A stretch of 64,000 bases of DNA. It comes from Chrysemys picta bellii (lineage: Eukaryota > Chordata > Testudines > Emydidae). The DNA lies in NCBI RefSeq assembly GCF_011386835.1, contig NC_088800.1, positions 23,302,572-23,366,571 of the forward strand. Reading direction: 5' to 3'. The translations under genes and the position numbers were made by a program. Below, in pieces: positions 12,888-25,590 of this stretch; the stretch's first letter is position 1, and each line of letters starts with the position of its first letter. Under the pieces are notes generated by a model. It was not told the origin of the DNA, did not search any database, and saw only the letters and a list, made by a program, of their open reading frames with translations.

Positions 12888-13497
12888 CTTATTACCCAAA
12901 CATCACATTCCCCAGTACAACAGCCTCCTTAGCTCCACAATAAATTCTCTTTTGAGTTGTCATATGACCAAACACCACGTATATGACCAATCCTTCACAA
13001 TTAAACAACCTGAACTGTGACCACAGCCAGATTAAGATAGAATTACCTACAGACACACTTGCAGTGGAAAAGTATCAACTGTATTGTTTACATGAACTCA
13101 GAGGCAAGGTTGGGCATTTTAGTGAGACTTCCAGGAATCAACACATAAAACTGTAATGAGGAAAGGGACTGAGGGCATGTGGAGGAACTGGAATATGCAG
13201 CTATGGAGGAGGCACATGACTGAAAGCTGTGCAGGTGACGGGGGCAAGCAGGGAGAAATAACGAGCTAAGGCACCTGGGTGGAGAGGGAAGCAAGGCTGG
13301 AGAGGAATTTCACTATAGCAAATCTGTGATTCCACTCCTGACACACTAGGCTCAGTAAGGGCTACAATCTGCGACACACACTACCCTGGGTGGTGAAGAG
13401 AAAAGCCCTGCTGCAGCGTTCTGGTTGTGGCTTGCAGCCTCTTTCCCAGTAAGCCATAGCAAGTCTGCTGGGTAGAGAAGACAGGGAAACACTAGTG

Positions 13498-13717
13498 CAG
13501 GGGTTCTCAAAATGGGAGTCGGGATCCCTCCGGGGGTCATGAGGTTATTACATGAGGGGTCGTGAGCTGTCGGCCTCCACCCCAAATCCCGCTTTGCCTC
13601 CAGCATATATAATGGTGTTAGATATATAAAAAAGTGTTTTTAATTTATAAGGGGGGGTTGCACTCAGAGGCTTGATATGTGAAAGGGGTCACCGGTACAA
13701 AAGTTTGAGAACCACTG
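13498..13717. mobile_element. hAT (Charlie-like) MITE
   Basis: Terminal inverted repeats CAGGGGTTCTCAAAA and TTTGAGAACCACTG bound a 220-bp element. Exact 8-bp duplications CACTAGTG lie at 13490-13497 and 13718-13725. It is non-coding. Confidence 0.85.
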
Positions 13718-14217
13718 CACTAGTGCTTCCTTGCTGCTGCCTTCTCCTCCTGCCACCATAACCCTATTTCTCCAGGCACACACAGCCACTAACTCCCAGT
13801 TCCCTATCATATCCTTACTAACCCCATATGTCCTCCCGTAACTCACCAATGCCCCCTGGTCGCCCATTGGGGTGGTGAGGCAAAGAGGCATTCTTGGCAG
13901 AATGGGAAAACAGAAATAGTTGGTGGAATTTAATAGTTCCATCAGCTTGTCTTTGTGGAGCTAAATGAGTTTGGGAGGACAGAGGACAATAACTCATTTT
14001 GTATTTAAGTTAAACATTTGAACGGTGTCTTACACCCAAGTTTTATAATATGTGGATGAAGTTTGGAGTTTGTAGCGACTGTGGTTCCTTAGTCAAATAA
14101 ATTATGGAAAAAACAATTCTCCTTAAAAGTGAGTGTGTTAAATTTGGAGATTAAATTCAGTCTTTTTAAAAAGTGAATTAGAGAGATTTTAATCCTGCTA
14201 AGTACAAATCTTAAATT

Positions 14218-15450
14218 ACTCCTGATAGAATTTTGCGCTGATGCGGGGGCACAGAATTCATATGGACCACATAGTTCTGTGCCCCCGGCGCAGAAAAACG
14301 CAAAAGAAATCTGCGGGGGGACACGCGTCTCTTTCCCAGCAGCCCAGGCAGCGTGTCTGTTCCAGCCTGCCTGGACAACTTCAGAGATGCAAATCACTGT
14401 GGGGGTAAGGAGGCTCGGCGTGGATGCCTGTGGGGGAGACGGTGATCACCATCGGGAGTGGGGCTGGCCAACAAGGGAGAAAGACTCTGTCCCTCTCTTT
14501 GATACTGTGGCTCGAGGGGCGTGAAGGAGGGCAGGTCTTTTTATTATGCAGGAGAAAGGCTCTGTCCCTGAGGCAGAAGTGTAGCAGCCTGCCTGCCTAG
14601 TAAAATGTAACTTCTTGAGAATTGAAAAAACACTTAATTAAATATTAATATCACGTTACCGAAAATTGTTTGTTTTTAAGTTAAAGAAAATAGCTTTTGT
14701 AAAAAACAAAACAAAAAAAACACATTTTGTTAATGTTGCTGGTTAATTGATCTCATTCTCTGAGGCAAAAATATAGCAAAAATATAGCAACCTGTCTGCA
14801 TAGTAACATTGTTAATTATTCTCGTTAGTTAACTGTTCCCATTCTCCGTCAATTCCCCCAGGAGCATAAAAACCTGTAGACATTTTAAGGCCCCTACATG
14901 CCAGAGTGATGTAAAGTCTTATAAATGACAGTAAGGGAATCGGCTAGGAAGATCTATGCGCTTTCTCACTTTTTTCCTGTGCCAAAGTGGCACAATGGGG
15001 TTAGATTTTTACTTACCCATTTACAGAAAAAGACTTTTGAGGGCAAATAAAACATTTAACAACCACTTAATAAAATGTCAGGACAATCAGAACCAAGCAC
15101 TTCCCAAAGTACCAGCTAGGTCCAGGACAATGATTAGCAAAACTGTACGATTTCATGTGTGAAAGTCTGAGCAATTAAAAATGACATTCCTTTTTTTTTT
15201 CTGTTTTGTGTTCTGTAATGTAATTTAAATAAAAATCCAAGATTATAACTGGAAGGCAGGGTATTAGTTACCAAGTATTTGTAACCTAACTTCCATGTGT
15301 TTAGGAAATGCTAAAAATAGTTATTGTGACTTTTTTCTGTATTGTAGTTTAAATAACTTACCAAAACAATTGAAACCGGTGTGATTATATTGCATTATTT
15401 TGACAAATAAAATTTGCAGAATTTTTTGGTGCACAATCCCCCTAGGAGTA
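14218..15450. mobile_element. hAT-like element, CTCCTG-ended family
   Basis: Left end CTCCTGATAGAATTTTGCGC and right end TTGGTGCACAATCCCCCTAGGAG are inverted relatives. The right part (AATTGAAACCGGTGTGATTA, GACAAATAAA) closely matches the element at 55089-55870. No clean target duplication was found. The small plus-strand frame at 14956-15162 is not recognisable as transposase. Confidence 0.55.
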
Positions 15451-18400
15451 CTTAATGCAGCCCTAACTGTGAGGCCAGTAGCATGCTTTCATAATGTACC
15501 AATCCTTGCCTGACAGACTAGAATGTGTGCAATATCTTCCAAAGAAAAGTGACTCAGAATCACATTACTGACTAGACACACCTTTAAAAGGTACATCAGG
15601 CATGACATCAACATGTGATAAATGAAAATATGAAAAGGAAATCACAGTTCTAAACAAAGGAGAGAACTAAATTACAAAATCAATACCACATCTGAAAGAA
15701 CCTTTAAGACATAGGGATGTTCAAAGCAATCAAAGTGAAGCAATAGCAAAAAAATGGTTGGACAAGTGGAGAGAATGGGAAATGGAAAAGCTGCCACATA
15801 GTCCATACCAGGCACCATCTCCACAATAACTGAGTCAAGGGTCTCTGTTGCCACACTGTTGCCGTATGACTACGTTACACTTTAAAAACAAAATAAAAAA
15901 CGTATGGTATTAGCTCTGACCTACTGGTGCAGCAGCAATGCACTGAATTACTATGTACTATACACAGCTTCTGATTATACAGGGTTATCAGTTCTTTATC
16001 CTTTTTGTTCTGAAAATTGAGTCAGAGCCATCTCCATTGTAGTGGTGTATGGAGAAGGAGTTTGGCTCAACATTTATATATATCTATTAAAATTGGAGGA
16101 GATACCATCCACAGGATAAGATCAGTGTCTTCATCTCTGCAGATGACATTTTAATCACCATTTATAATCACTACTCTGATTATACCCACTCAAAATCCTA
16201 ATGATTTTTCCTGAAGAATTTCAGGATGAATGAAGTAAACTGAAAACAACTCCATCTTTTCTGAATGAGTTGTTTAAACTTAATTTAGAAAAGTTCAAAT
16301 GCTGTAACATGTTGGGAGGGCAGACAATATCCTTCAGTTTTGTGCCATACACACATTGTTTGGTTTTTTGTTTTCTTTTCCTAAAGAGTAAAATATACAT
16401 TTTAAGGGTCTCCATCAGCTACTTGAAGTAAAAATGCAAGGGTTTTGGTAAATAAAATACAGAATTATACAATATTAATAAAAATGTTTTACTTTAAGTT
16501 CGACTGAAAGAGTTCTGTTTGCACTTAAATATTTCCTTTCAATGTTTCCAAATCAAATAGTGCAGCATTGCCTTAGTGCACGCGAATCAAAATCACACAC
16601 TCCCTACTTTGTTGTCCAAGCAAAGACAAGTACTATAACTAATATAAATGGTTATTGGCAAATTAGATATTTAAATTTTTAAATTGTAATAATGTAAGAT
16701 GTTATTAGTAACAGGTGAATATATTTAAAATTGTACCATTAAGCTCACATTGTCCCTATAGGATTTTGTATCTAGTATACTCTAAGTCATTCCCATTTTT
16801 AAAAAATATGTTTAATACATTATAACTATCAAGAAAAAGCTATTTCAGAGTATATAGCTGTAAATGGAGATCAGACCAATTTACCTAGGTGTAAATTATA
16901 CCACGCCATAGAACCTCAATTCGATTTGACATTTAAACCATAAAGTAGTTTGGGGAATGATATTCGAGTTAAACATTAGCATTTCTATCTAAGTGATTTA
17001 ACGCTCCCTTCAGTGTAGTACTCATATAATTTGGAAAATTGTCAAGCAATAAGTTTAATGTAAATTAGGTGTCAAGAGATTTGTATCTAGGAACGCTTTT
17101 GCATTTGGAATAACTCCAAATTGGCAAAGGAAGGATCATGGGTCAGAACAGTTTCTAGGAAGGATGGTAATTAGAGTTATACCAAAAATATGAGGGGCTT
17201 GGTCAGCATTTGTGATAGATGAATACACAAGGAATAATCTGAAGAAACATAGTAAGGTTATTTAAAGTGTGAGGAGGAATGTGATGCATACACTAGACAC
17301 TTCCACAGAAAACTTATCTGCTCTGGTTTCAGTGCCTGGACAGACAGGTATGGATCATATGCATAGTAACTGGTACAATTAAATTTCAGTCTACACCACT
17401 GCAATGGAGACTTACCCAATTACATACTAGTAATCTCAGAAAATAATGAAATACAAGTCTGCCATAGAATACAACCAAAGGCTACGTGACCTGAAGATAG
17501 GTTAGAGGAAGTGTAGAATAGCAGAAACTGGTGGGGGTGAAGGGAGATCACAAGAGGAGTAAAAAAAAAAACCTACATCTGTGCCCTGTATATTAGACTA
17601 ATTAGGTATGCTGCACTAATGGGAGAAGTACTAGAAAAGGAAGATACCATTTTATACTGTACTGATATTTCACTACGTTACAACTGAATCCATAGAAAAA
17701 TTCCATAAATACTCCAATTTTAAAGAGAAATATGCAAACATGTTAGGGTTATACATAAAACATTCAGTGTTTCAGGGTTAGTTTTTTGAGTAGCTTCATT
17801 TTAAGATTAAAATAAGTTAGTTCTAAAAAGGTGAAATGAAACAACTTTTTTTTTAAATTTCAATAGATCACAAACCACTTACAGAGTTTATGTTTATACT
17901 TAAACATTAAAAATAATGCCACCAGTCCAAATCCAGTCAAGTCAATAATGACCAACACTAGTTACCATCTGAGAAATCTCTGGTATCCAAAAGAAATGAG
18001 TGCGATGTTCTGTCCTCTGAGAACTGGACTCTGATGTTCATGTCAAAAGAAGTACCATAATAACTGGTACTAACTGACAACATGGATGGCACTCTCAGCA
18101 AAAAGGCCAAGGAATGAATGGGCATGAGATTGAATTACCTTCTTTACCTATAGAAATGCTCTCTTCATATCTAGGTTAGTCATACTACATAGCAGTATTA
18201 AGAAACTTGCATGGCCACTGCCTTGCTGTACTTGCACTGTAGATATGCAGAGAACTTCAATGTCCAAGACTACCAATCAAACACCATTCACAGGCACTAA
18301 AAATTCACACAAATTAGAAAAACCTATTTCAAGTCAAAAGTAACTCTTGCAATGTTTTTTTGAATTCTCAACTCAGGTCTTACCAGGTGAAAAAGAAGTG

Positions 18401-19184
18401 GATCTTCACACACCTCTCTCAACTGCCAAGACCAGAGTTAAGGACTAAGTTAATTGCCAGATGACATCCCAAACACTGAAGCCCCATGTTTCTCTTCTCT
18501 GCTTTAGTTGTTAGCAGTGTCATTAATTCTTGCAGGGGAAATACAGAATCTCCAAATCTGGTCTTGGTATAGAAGTGTAAGGAGCTGATTTAAAACCTTT
18601 TTTAAATATAAAAATTACATTGATTCCTCCCCACCACCATCACCCCTAACTTCTCAAATTCTATTACAGACTTAGGCTCTTAAACAGATTCCTCTCCCCC
18701 TCCAAAAAAGGCTTTCAAGTTCACCTATAAGGGAAAGGCTGATGAGATAACTGAACTGACTCACTCTGCAAACAGCTATGAGCCAATGTCCTGCTTACAG
18801 ATCCTTCCAGATTTGGGCGGGAGGAGAACCTAGACAGTGGTGAATGCATCTGTCTGTTAATCCTTGGTTCATAGAAATAGGAAGTGGAAATCTCTTCTTT
18901 TGTATCAGCGTTACTGATTTAGCACTGAGCCATCTGCAGTGCTGTAATGGGATTAGTTGGCACTTCTAGCATTTAACAAGGCAGGAAGAGAAAATAAAGG
19001 GTTATATTGAGCAGACAGCTATACTGGGCCAGCATTAGAATTGAGAAACTGAAGCTATTCAAGGAAAGGATGTGATCTTGTGGCATTAACTGATCACCTA
19101 TCCTTCAGAGTTATTAGAGGCGTAATCCATTAATGTTTGTAAAGCAACTGGAATATGGAAAACTGATAAATGGTTTGTTAGGCT

Positions 19185-19215
19185 TAAAAAAAAAAAAGAG
19201 AGAGAGAGAGAGAGA
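19185..19215. repeat. A-run and (AG)n microsatellite
   Basis: About 12 A residues followed by about nine AG dinucleotides. Confidence 0.9.
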
Positions 19216-20216
19216 TAATGAATGTACTTATGTAAAGAGAAACAGTTTGTTACATTAGTTAGAAACAAAGAAAAAGATTGCACTTTCCCAAATGTCTTTT
19301 TACAAACTTGGGAGTAAATCCTGAGGACTTCCCTCATTTTTACTCAGAGAAAACTTTCATTACAGTAAAATCTGTAATAAAACACAAAATGTATGTGTAT
19401 AGTGTTATGCAAAATAGATTACTGAAGTCTAATGCAAGAACAGCAGTGCAGCAAATCCTGGCTATTACATTACTTTAACTTCAGAGGTGACGTTGAGCAA
19501 AGTTGCTGTTGGGCTCACGAGAAGAAGTGAACCTTTAAAAACAAGAAACACGTAACTTTTTGCCACACATTTGAGCTCAATTACAGCAACTAACAGATAG
19601 TATCAATTCAGAACAATAAGACACAGTCACCTGGGACATGCTAAATTCTGAGTCAGAGAGGAACAGCCTGTCTACATTTTTATAAAACACATGCTAGTGC
19701 ACGCTCTACTCATCTCAGCTCATTATCTTGGTAATCCCCAGAACTAAGTTTTAAAAAAATGGGGTCAGAGGACAAGGAAAGACACACATCACCCATACCT
19801 TGGCCTGAGCCCCAGCATATTGAGGATCTATCCCCATTATTCTTTCCATCCTCAGTGGTACGTTCCTTCTGCCCCCAACTACTAATTTTTTAAATGTTAT
19901 GCCATTTATTCTAGCTGCCAATTTTTACCTGGTTTATTTTAATCGGATGACCCATTTGCACTGGCATGTAAAAATATGTGTAAGACAAAGGCTGATTCAG
20001 TCTCACTGCCTTTCACCTGAAGATACGTAGACCCTGTGTACACGGAGACTTGAAACTGCATTTGCAGCCTGTCATAGGGTGCAGGGGCCTCTACTGAATA
20101 CCAGCAGGCAGGGTTAAATCCCCATGTAGCTCCCCCACACATGTACAGGGTAGAGAAGTGAAGCAGGGCCGGGGCTGACAGCCCAGCCATGCACTCTGAG
20201 AAACATCAGGCAACCG

Positions 20217-20258
20217 TATAAAAGCAGCTCCCTGGTAGAGTAAGGAGCTGCTTTTATA
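20217..20258. repeat. 15-bp perfect inverted repeat (hairpin)
   Basis: The arm TATAAAAGCAGCTCC at 20217-20231 is exactly complementary to GGAGCTGCTTTTATA at 20244-20258, with a 12-nt loop. No known family was recognised. It may be a remnant of a MITE. Confidence 0.8.
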
Positions 20259-21278
20259 GGGTTACCTGAAGGAACCTTGTGGAGACAGAGCTCTCCACCT
20301 ATTTGCTGGAGGACTTTTTCCGTGTAACACCTTTGTTCTGTTTAAAACATCTCGTTTTGTCTCCTATGATCTTAAGAGCTCCACGCCTTGATAAAGCCCC
20401 GAGGATCAAAATGCGCTTAGTTATACACTTTGTTGCTGCACCTAGAAGCACACTCCACTAGCTGACTGCACCTTGTTTAGCTAAATTTCAGTGTTAATGA
20501 GTGGAGTTACTCTAGTTTAAACCAGCATAAACTGGTATGAGATTCTAGTCCACAGAGCCTTGGAGGATCTTATAAATTAGGAAGAGTAGCAGCGATCCTC
20601 AGAGCTTCACACTACATTAGAAGTGACTATTTAAAAAAAATAATAATCTGTTTGGATTCCCAATCTATTTCTTTCAGTGCCATATTTCAATAAATGATTC
20701 TATTCCTTTCCCTCACAAATACTGTATATTCATCTACTACCACCAAGTCAATATTGCTTTGCCTTCCAATATCTAAGGTTGCTGTGGCATGAATCCCATT
20801 ATAATTAACAGATGATAAAAAACAATATTACACACTGACATTCAATTCAACATGTGCTTAGGTTTCTTTTTGAAAAACTATGAGCGATTTAAAAAGAAAG
20901 AGACCCTGTCCCAAACAATGAAACCATCATCTGACAGATTTGGAAGAATCTTGTTTATATTACCAGTCCGGATCAGTATAAATCAAAATTAAATTTACAT
21001 TAAGCCTCGGTACACACAAAGAAACTGTATATCCAGATCAAAAGGTTTCAACTGTATTAAAACTAAGAGCATGAAACAAGGCAACATATTACACTTACTT
21101 TAACGTACATATAGCCTAAACCATCTACCATCACCCAGTACCTCTGGTGGTACAAACTTCCAGCACCTTGAGAGTCAGTCATGGTTTCCTTTACATGTGA
21201 AAGAGATTTAGTCTGAGTGACGAAATATTTCCACGTTGTTTGCACTTGGTCTGCAGTAACACCTAGGCCAGCCCCAGC

Positions 21279-21299
21279 TTCTCTCTCTCTCTCTCTCTC
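21279..21299. repeat. (TC)n microsatellite
   Basis: About ten TC repeats. Confidence 0.9.
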
Positions 21300-21591
21300 A
21301 CCTTTGCAGCATAACGACTAAGGTCATCTTCTTTTAAAACTATGCATTAATAACCCATGAAAATCTGCAAGGATAACGTGTGACAAGCCATGCTGGGGCA
21401 ATGAATTCCCTCATTGTTAAAGTGATTCACAATATTTTAGCTTATTTCTCCAGCGGCACAAAGAGTGAGAGTGTTTCAATTTAAGTCACTAAAAATAACG
21501 GCAGATTCCCACTGTCTTGTGATAATCAAATGGAGAAACTGAAAAACATAAGTAATTCCAGTAGCAACGAATTATTTATTTGTCTTATCCA

Positions 21592-21854
21592 CAGGGGCGG
21601 CTCTATGTATTTTGCCGCCCCAAGCACGGCAGTGAGGCAGCCTTCGGCGGCATGCCTATGGGAGGTCCGCCGGTCCTGCGCCTTCAGTGTACCCGCCGAC
21701 GAACGGCCGCCGAAGTCACGGGACCAGTGGACCTCCCGCAGGCATGCCACCGAAGGCAGCCTGACTGCCGCCCTCACGGTGACTGGCAGGCCGCCCCCTA
21801 CGGCTTGCCGCCCCAAGCACACGCTTGGTGCGCTGGTGCCTGGTGCCACCCCTG
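21592..21854. mobile_element. GC-rich hAT MITE (CAGGGGCGGCTC family)
   Basis: Starts CAGGGGCGGCTCTATG and ends GGTGCCACCCCTG. The 8-bp flanks CTTATCCA (21584-21591) and CTTATCCG (21855-21862) differ at one base. Its GC richness creates the overlapping frames of 107-135 codons seen on both strands; none is a gene. Confidence 0.75.
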
Positions 21855-22029
21855 CTTATCCGCTTTCAATAAGGAGCCCATATGCAAATCTCTCAAATCG
21901 TATAGCAAATATGGATGTTGCATTTTTCCCTATTTAAAACTACCACATAACAAACTCACAGTTTTCATTTAACTACATTGAAAACATGGATACCGTAGGG
22001 ACCGTCACATGGCAAGGTAACTGGAGAGT

Positions 22030-22560
22030 CTGTTACCTGAAATTGGGCCAGCTAGTAAGCTTAGGAAGGATTAATGACCCACCAGAGTTTGGCAGAAAGC
22101 AGCACGTTTATTATATTGATAGCTAAGCTCAAAAGAAGGGGGGGGGGTGTCACACTCACATACTCACGCTCCCAGGACAGGCACGGCACTGGAGATGTCA
22201 GGATCCTTCAAGATAAGTGTCCCCGGGTGCAGCGATGGACGGTGCGATGAAGGTAAGTCTTCCCGAGGCACGATGGAACACAACGTGGCGAATCACTGTC
22301 CAAGCGGTCCGGGTGAAGGGTCTTTACGTGAGGTACAATCTTGTGAGTGCACCACTGAGCACATGGCCCCTTCCCCTTTTAAGGACCTGCTCCTCGTGGC
22401 CTGCGACTAGAGATGACTTGGCCGCATTTGGTTGGTCACACTCCACCTCCGACAGTGTCCATGCAAGTACCCATGCATTGGGTGTGTGATCGCTGCCTAA
22501 TTAGAGTTCCAGACACCTTGTATACCTGGGAGCTCTTCTGATCTTCCAGCTGTTCAAGCA
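22030..22560 (-). mobile_element. ERV LTR-like segment
   Basis: On the minus strand there is a TTAAAA box near 22380, then AATAAA at 22112-22107 within ATATAATAAACGTGC, followed by a U5-like segment. The order promoter, poly(A) signal, tail fits a solo LTR. Ends and target duplication were not resolved. No viral genes are present. Confidence 0.5.
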
Positions 22561-22652
22561 GCCCATTCATCCCACAAGCATTACAGGAGGGAGGGGGAGG
22601 GGGAAAGCCATTTCACAGGTATTCAAGGAGGGAGAGGAGACAGAAGGGTGAT

Positions 22653-22666
22653 GGGGGGGGGGGGGG
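22653..22666. repeat. poly-G run
   Basis: Fourteen consecutive G residues. Confidence 0.9.
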
Positions 22667-23126
22667 AAGAGTGTAACAGACCTTTTGAGCATACAGGTTA
22701 TACATAGCATACAGAACAGAGGCTCATTTTTCCCCTCACCTGTTCCACTGAAGAATAAAGCAAGGTATGAGATATACAGTAGCATTGCTTTCACTTTGCA
22801 TTTAATTTTGTAATCTAGACCATCATCAGACCAGGAAAATAAGTAGTTTGGAAGGGTCTCTATTGTACAAGTTGTGTTTTTGCCATTCATCTCCCCATCT
22901 CTCAAAAACTAAGCTAACTCCATAAGCCAATTATCCTATTAATTATTTGTGGCAGTCTTTGTTCCACCTCAACCATAGCTGAGGTCACTATTTCATGGGA
23001 GGTTAAAAGCCAACTGAAGGTTCGAGAGACTTGATAAGCAACCTGGGAGAAATAAGGAAGATGTTAAAAGAATTAATTAAAAACACTTTTACCAAATAGC
23101 ATGATGATAACCCACTTGAATATACA

Positions 23127-23318
23127 CCTCTACCCCGATATAACGCTGTCCTCGGGAGCCAAAAAATCTTACCGCGTTATAGGTGAAACCGTGTTATATC
23201 GAACTCACTTTGATCCGCCGGAATGCGCAGCGCAGCCCCGCCCCCCCGGAGCGCTGCTTTACTGCATTATAACCGAATTCGTGTTATATCGGGTCACGTT
23301 ATATCGGGGTAGAGGTGT
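23127..23318. mobile_element. palindromic Tc1/mariner-type MITE
   Basis: Second copy of the family at 6283-6470, in the opposite orientation. It begins CACCTCTACCCCGATATAAC and ends GTTATATCGGGGTAGAGGTG, with TA on each side. The interior has the CTGCTTTACTGCATTATAAC block. Confidence 0.75.
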
Positions 23319-23744
23319 AGTACTCCAATTACACTTGGATTAGACCTGTTCTGGTCCATATCTGTCCCCTCTTTCCCTATATAAGGAGTGTACAATGTGA
23401 GGCCTGCAACCCAGAAGTATATACAATTCAACATGTGGCCACGTAGATTTTAGTAAAGAGGGGTAGCCTGAGAAGACTCTGCTCCTACTTTGTAAGCAAC
23501 TATAATGGATCACAACCCACATTAAAAGGGGGGGGCAAATGCAAGTCAAGTGCTGTCCTCAACTCCTCTTAAGTTACCAATGAACTCCACAGCCAAGCAA
23601 AGTTTGAGCTTCCCTACTCTTACACCATTGCCTTTTATGCTTCAGTCCTTCCAACACCTGCTACCATTGGCAGGCACAGATATCATTTCAGTAGTTAGTG
23701 ATGGTGGCTGTTTTCAACACAACTCTGTAGTGCTTTTCCCCCAA

Positions 23745-23955
23745 GGGTAGCAAAGCACTTTAGAAGCATTAATTAGGCCTTAGAATATCCCCCTGAGATA
23801 TATATTACTGCACCCATTTTACAGATAGGAAAAACAGAAAGAGAGAGATGAAATTACTTGCCCAAGGTCACACAACAAGTTAGCTGAGAACAGAATTCAG
23901 GAGGAGTCTTGACTACTAATTTCCTGATTTAAACCACTAGATACTGCTCTCGTTT
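23745..23955 (+). repeat. MIR SINE
   Basis: Contains the classic MIR core: CCATTTTACAGATAGG, then TTGCCCAAGGTCACACAACA, and the final TAAACCACTAGA. It is an ancient, inactive amniote SINE. Confidence 0.75.
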
Positions 23956-25041
23956 TCTCATTGATACATGGCTCTTTGGACTTATGTTACTGTCTTGTTT
24001 CCTCCACTAATAAACTTGAAGGAGCTGTAGCTGTAGCCGAAGCACCAAGACATGATTACTGTTACCACAGAACTTCTCTTGGAGTCTCTTTCTCTGTTTA
24101 ATTTGGGCCAGTATGTAAAACCTGCATCATTGGCCAACCATATGGCATGTTCCTGGAGCTCCTACTAGCTGCCCTGCTATCCCTAGGAATTAGCCAAATT
24201 TATCCTCTCCAGAACCAGCTTTACCATGTGTGGGTCCTCAGATAGGTATTCATGTTTAGGATTTGCAGTCCATAGGCATACAGTAGAGCCAAATCCTTAG
24301 ACCTCTCTAGCAATATGAAAACCTGGCCTAATGTTTGTGTGTGTGATAGCCATTTGGTGCAATTACAGTTCAAAAACACTCCTCTTGTTGACTACTGGAC
24401 CCTAAGCAGTCACCTGCCTTGTTTGAGCCTCAGGCCATCTCTGATCCTCTCATTTTCAGATTTTCTCACACAGATAGGACAAGAAACAGCAACAAAACTA
24501 AATGATGGTGTCAAATGAGAACACACAAAGATTACATATTTTTCCAATTGAAAGGCTTTAGAAAAAATCCAGGTGGCAGATTGCTCCTGTGCCTCAAGCG
24601 TGTAGTAACTAGATGCATCAAGATCACCAGCTCAAAAGCTCTGGATGCTTTTGTGTTGGCAAGTAATTGTGAGGCATTCAGTGTCTCACAAAGTCCTGAT
24701 TGACAGTGTGTGCCACACAAGGCTGCTGCTTGCACTCAGAGTGCAAGTCAAAGAGTGGTCTGTGTTATAAGTAGCTGAGCCCATTAATTATGTGATTGAC
24801 TCAATGGGCTGCCTGAAAAATCGGACACCACACTCCAAAATGAACTGGTTTTGCTATAAATATTAAATACATTTAAATAGTCAGAGCCCTTCCTGGCAGC
24901 AGCAGCAATTTATTTACACACATGCTACTCACCATTAAGGAATTTATCAAGGAAACATTTTCATTTGTTTCCCATGTAAATTATGCCAGGTGAATGGGGA
25001 CCGCAAAGTTATCCCCCTAAAATGAAACAAAATACAAATTA

Positions 25042-25149
25042 AGGCCCTGATCCTTACACGCATGCTTAACTTTACACACTGTAATTACTTCCACTGAGGC
25101 AGTGAATAAAGTTAAGCGTGTGTTTAAGTCTTTGCAGGATAAGGGCCTA
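25042..25149. repeat. short palindromic repeat (GGCCCTGATCCT family)
   Basis: Starts AGGCCCTGATCCTT and ends CAGGATAAGGGCCT, with largely self-complementary interior text (AAGTTAAGCGTG against CATGCTTAAC). Related pieces occur at 25245-25316, 28632-28755 and 29165-29245. No target duplication was seen. Confidence 0.6.
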
Positions 25150-25432
25150 AGCAATGTCAAACAATACCCTGAGAATAAGGTGTATTTTCAAATAACTGGA
25201 GATCACACAGCCTTGACCCCAGTGACAGCAACAGTGTATGTTAAAGTCCCAATCCTGCACTGTTAAAGTCGATGGGAGCTTTGCTATTAACTTCGATGAG
25301 CATATGATTAAGCCCTAAGAACCCAAACATGCCAACTTCCATATTGGGTGCAGGTCCAATGTGAAATCAGCAGAAGCGATAGAAAAGTTGTCCAATCCCA
25401 CAAACACAGAGGGGTATATTGCTTACTACTGT

Positions 25433-25590
25433 AAGATCAGTGGTTTGAGCATTGGCCTGCTAAGCCTAGGGTTGTGAGTTCAAGCCTTGAGGGGGCCATT
25501 TAGGGATCTGCAGATTGGTCCTACTTTGAGCAGGGGGTTGGACTAGATGACCTCCTGAGGTCCCTTCCAACCCTGATATTCTATGATATC
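25433..25590 (+). repeat. turtle tRNA-derived SINE with CR1-like tail
   Basis: The tRNA-like part reads CAGTGGTTTGAGCATTGG then GGTTGTGAGTTCAAG. The tail reads GGGGGTTGGACTAGATGACC and CCCTGATATTCTATGAT, as in CR1 3' ends. The far 5' end (GGATAGCT) is missing or altered. It is the same family as 11970-12151. Confidence 0.85.

Noticed and set aside
21530..21972. 107-135 codon frames on both strands
   Set aside because: They span a GC-rich hAT MITE with near-perfect 8-bp duplications; overlapping frames on both strands are typical of such palindromic GC-rich DNA.
25433..25590. genuine tRNA gene
   Set aside because: A- and B-box-like text is present but it is fused to a CR1-type tail and cannot form a full cloverleaf; it is a tRNA-derived SINE.
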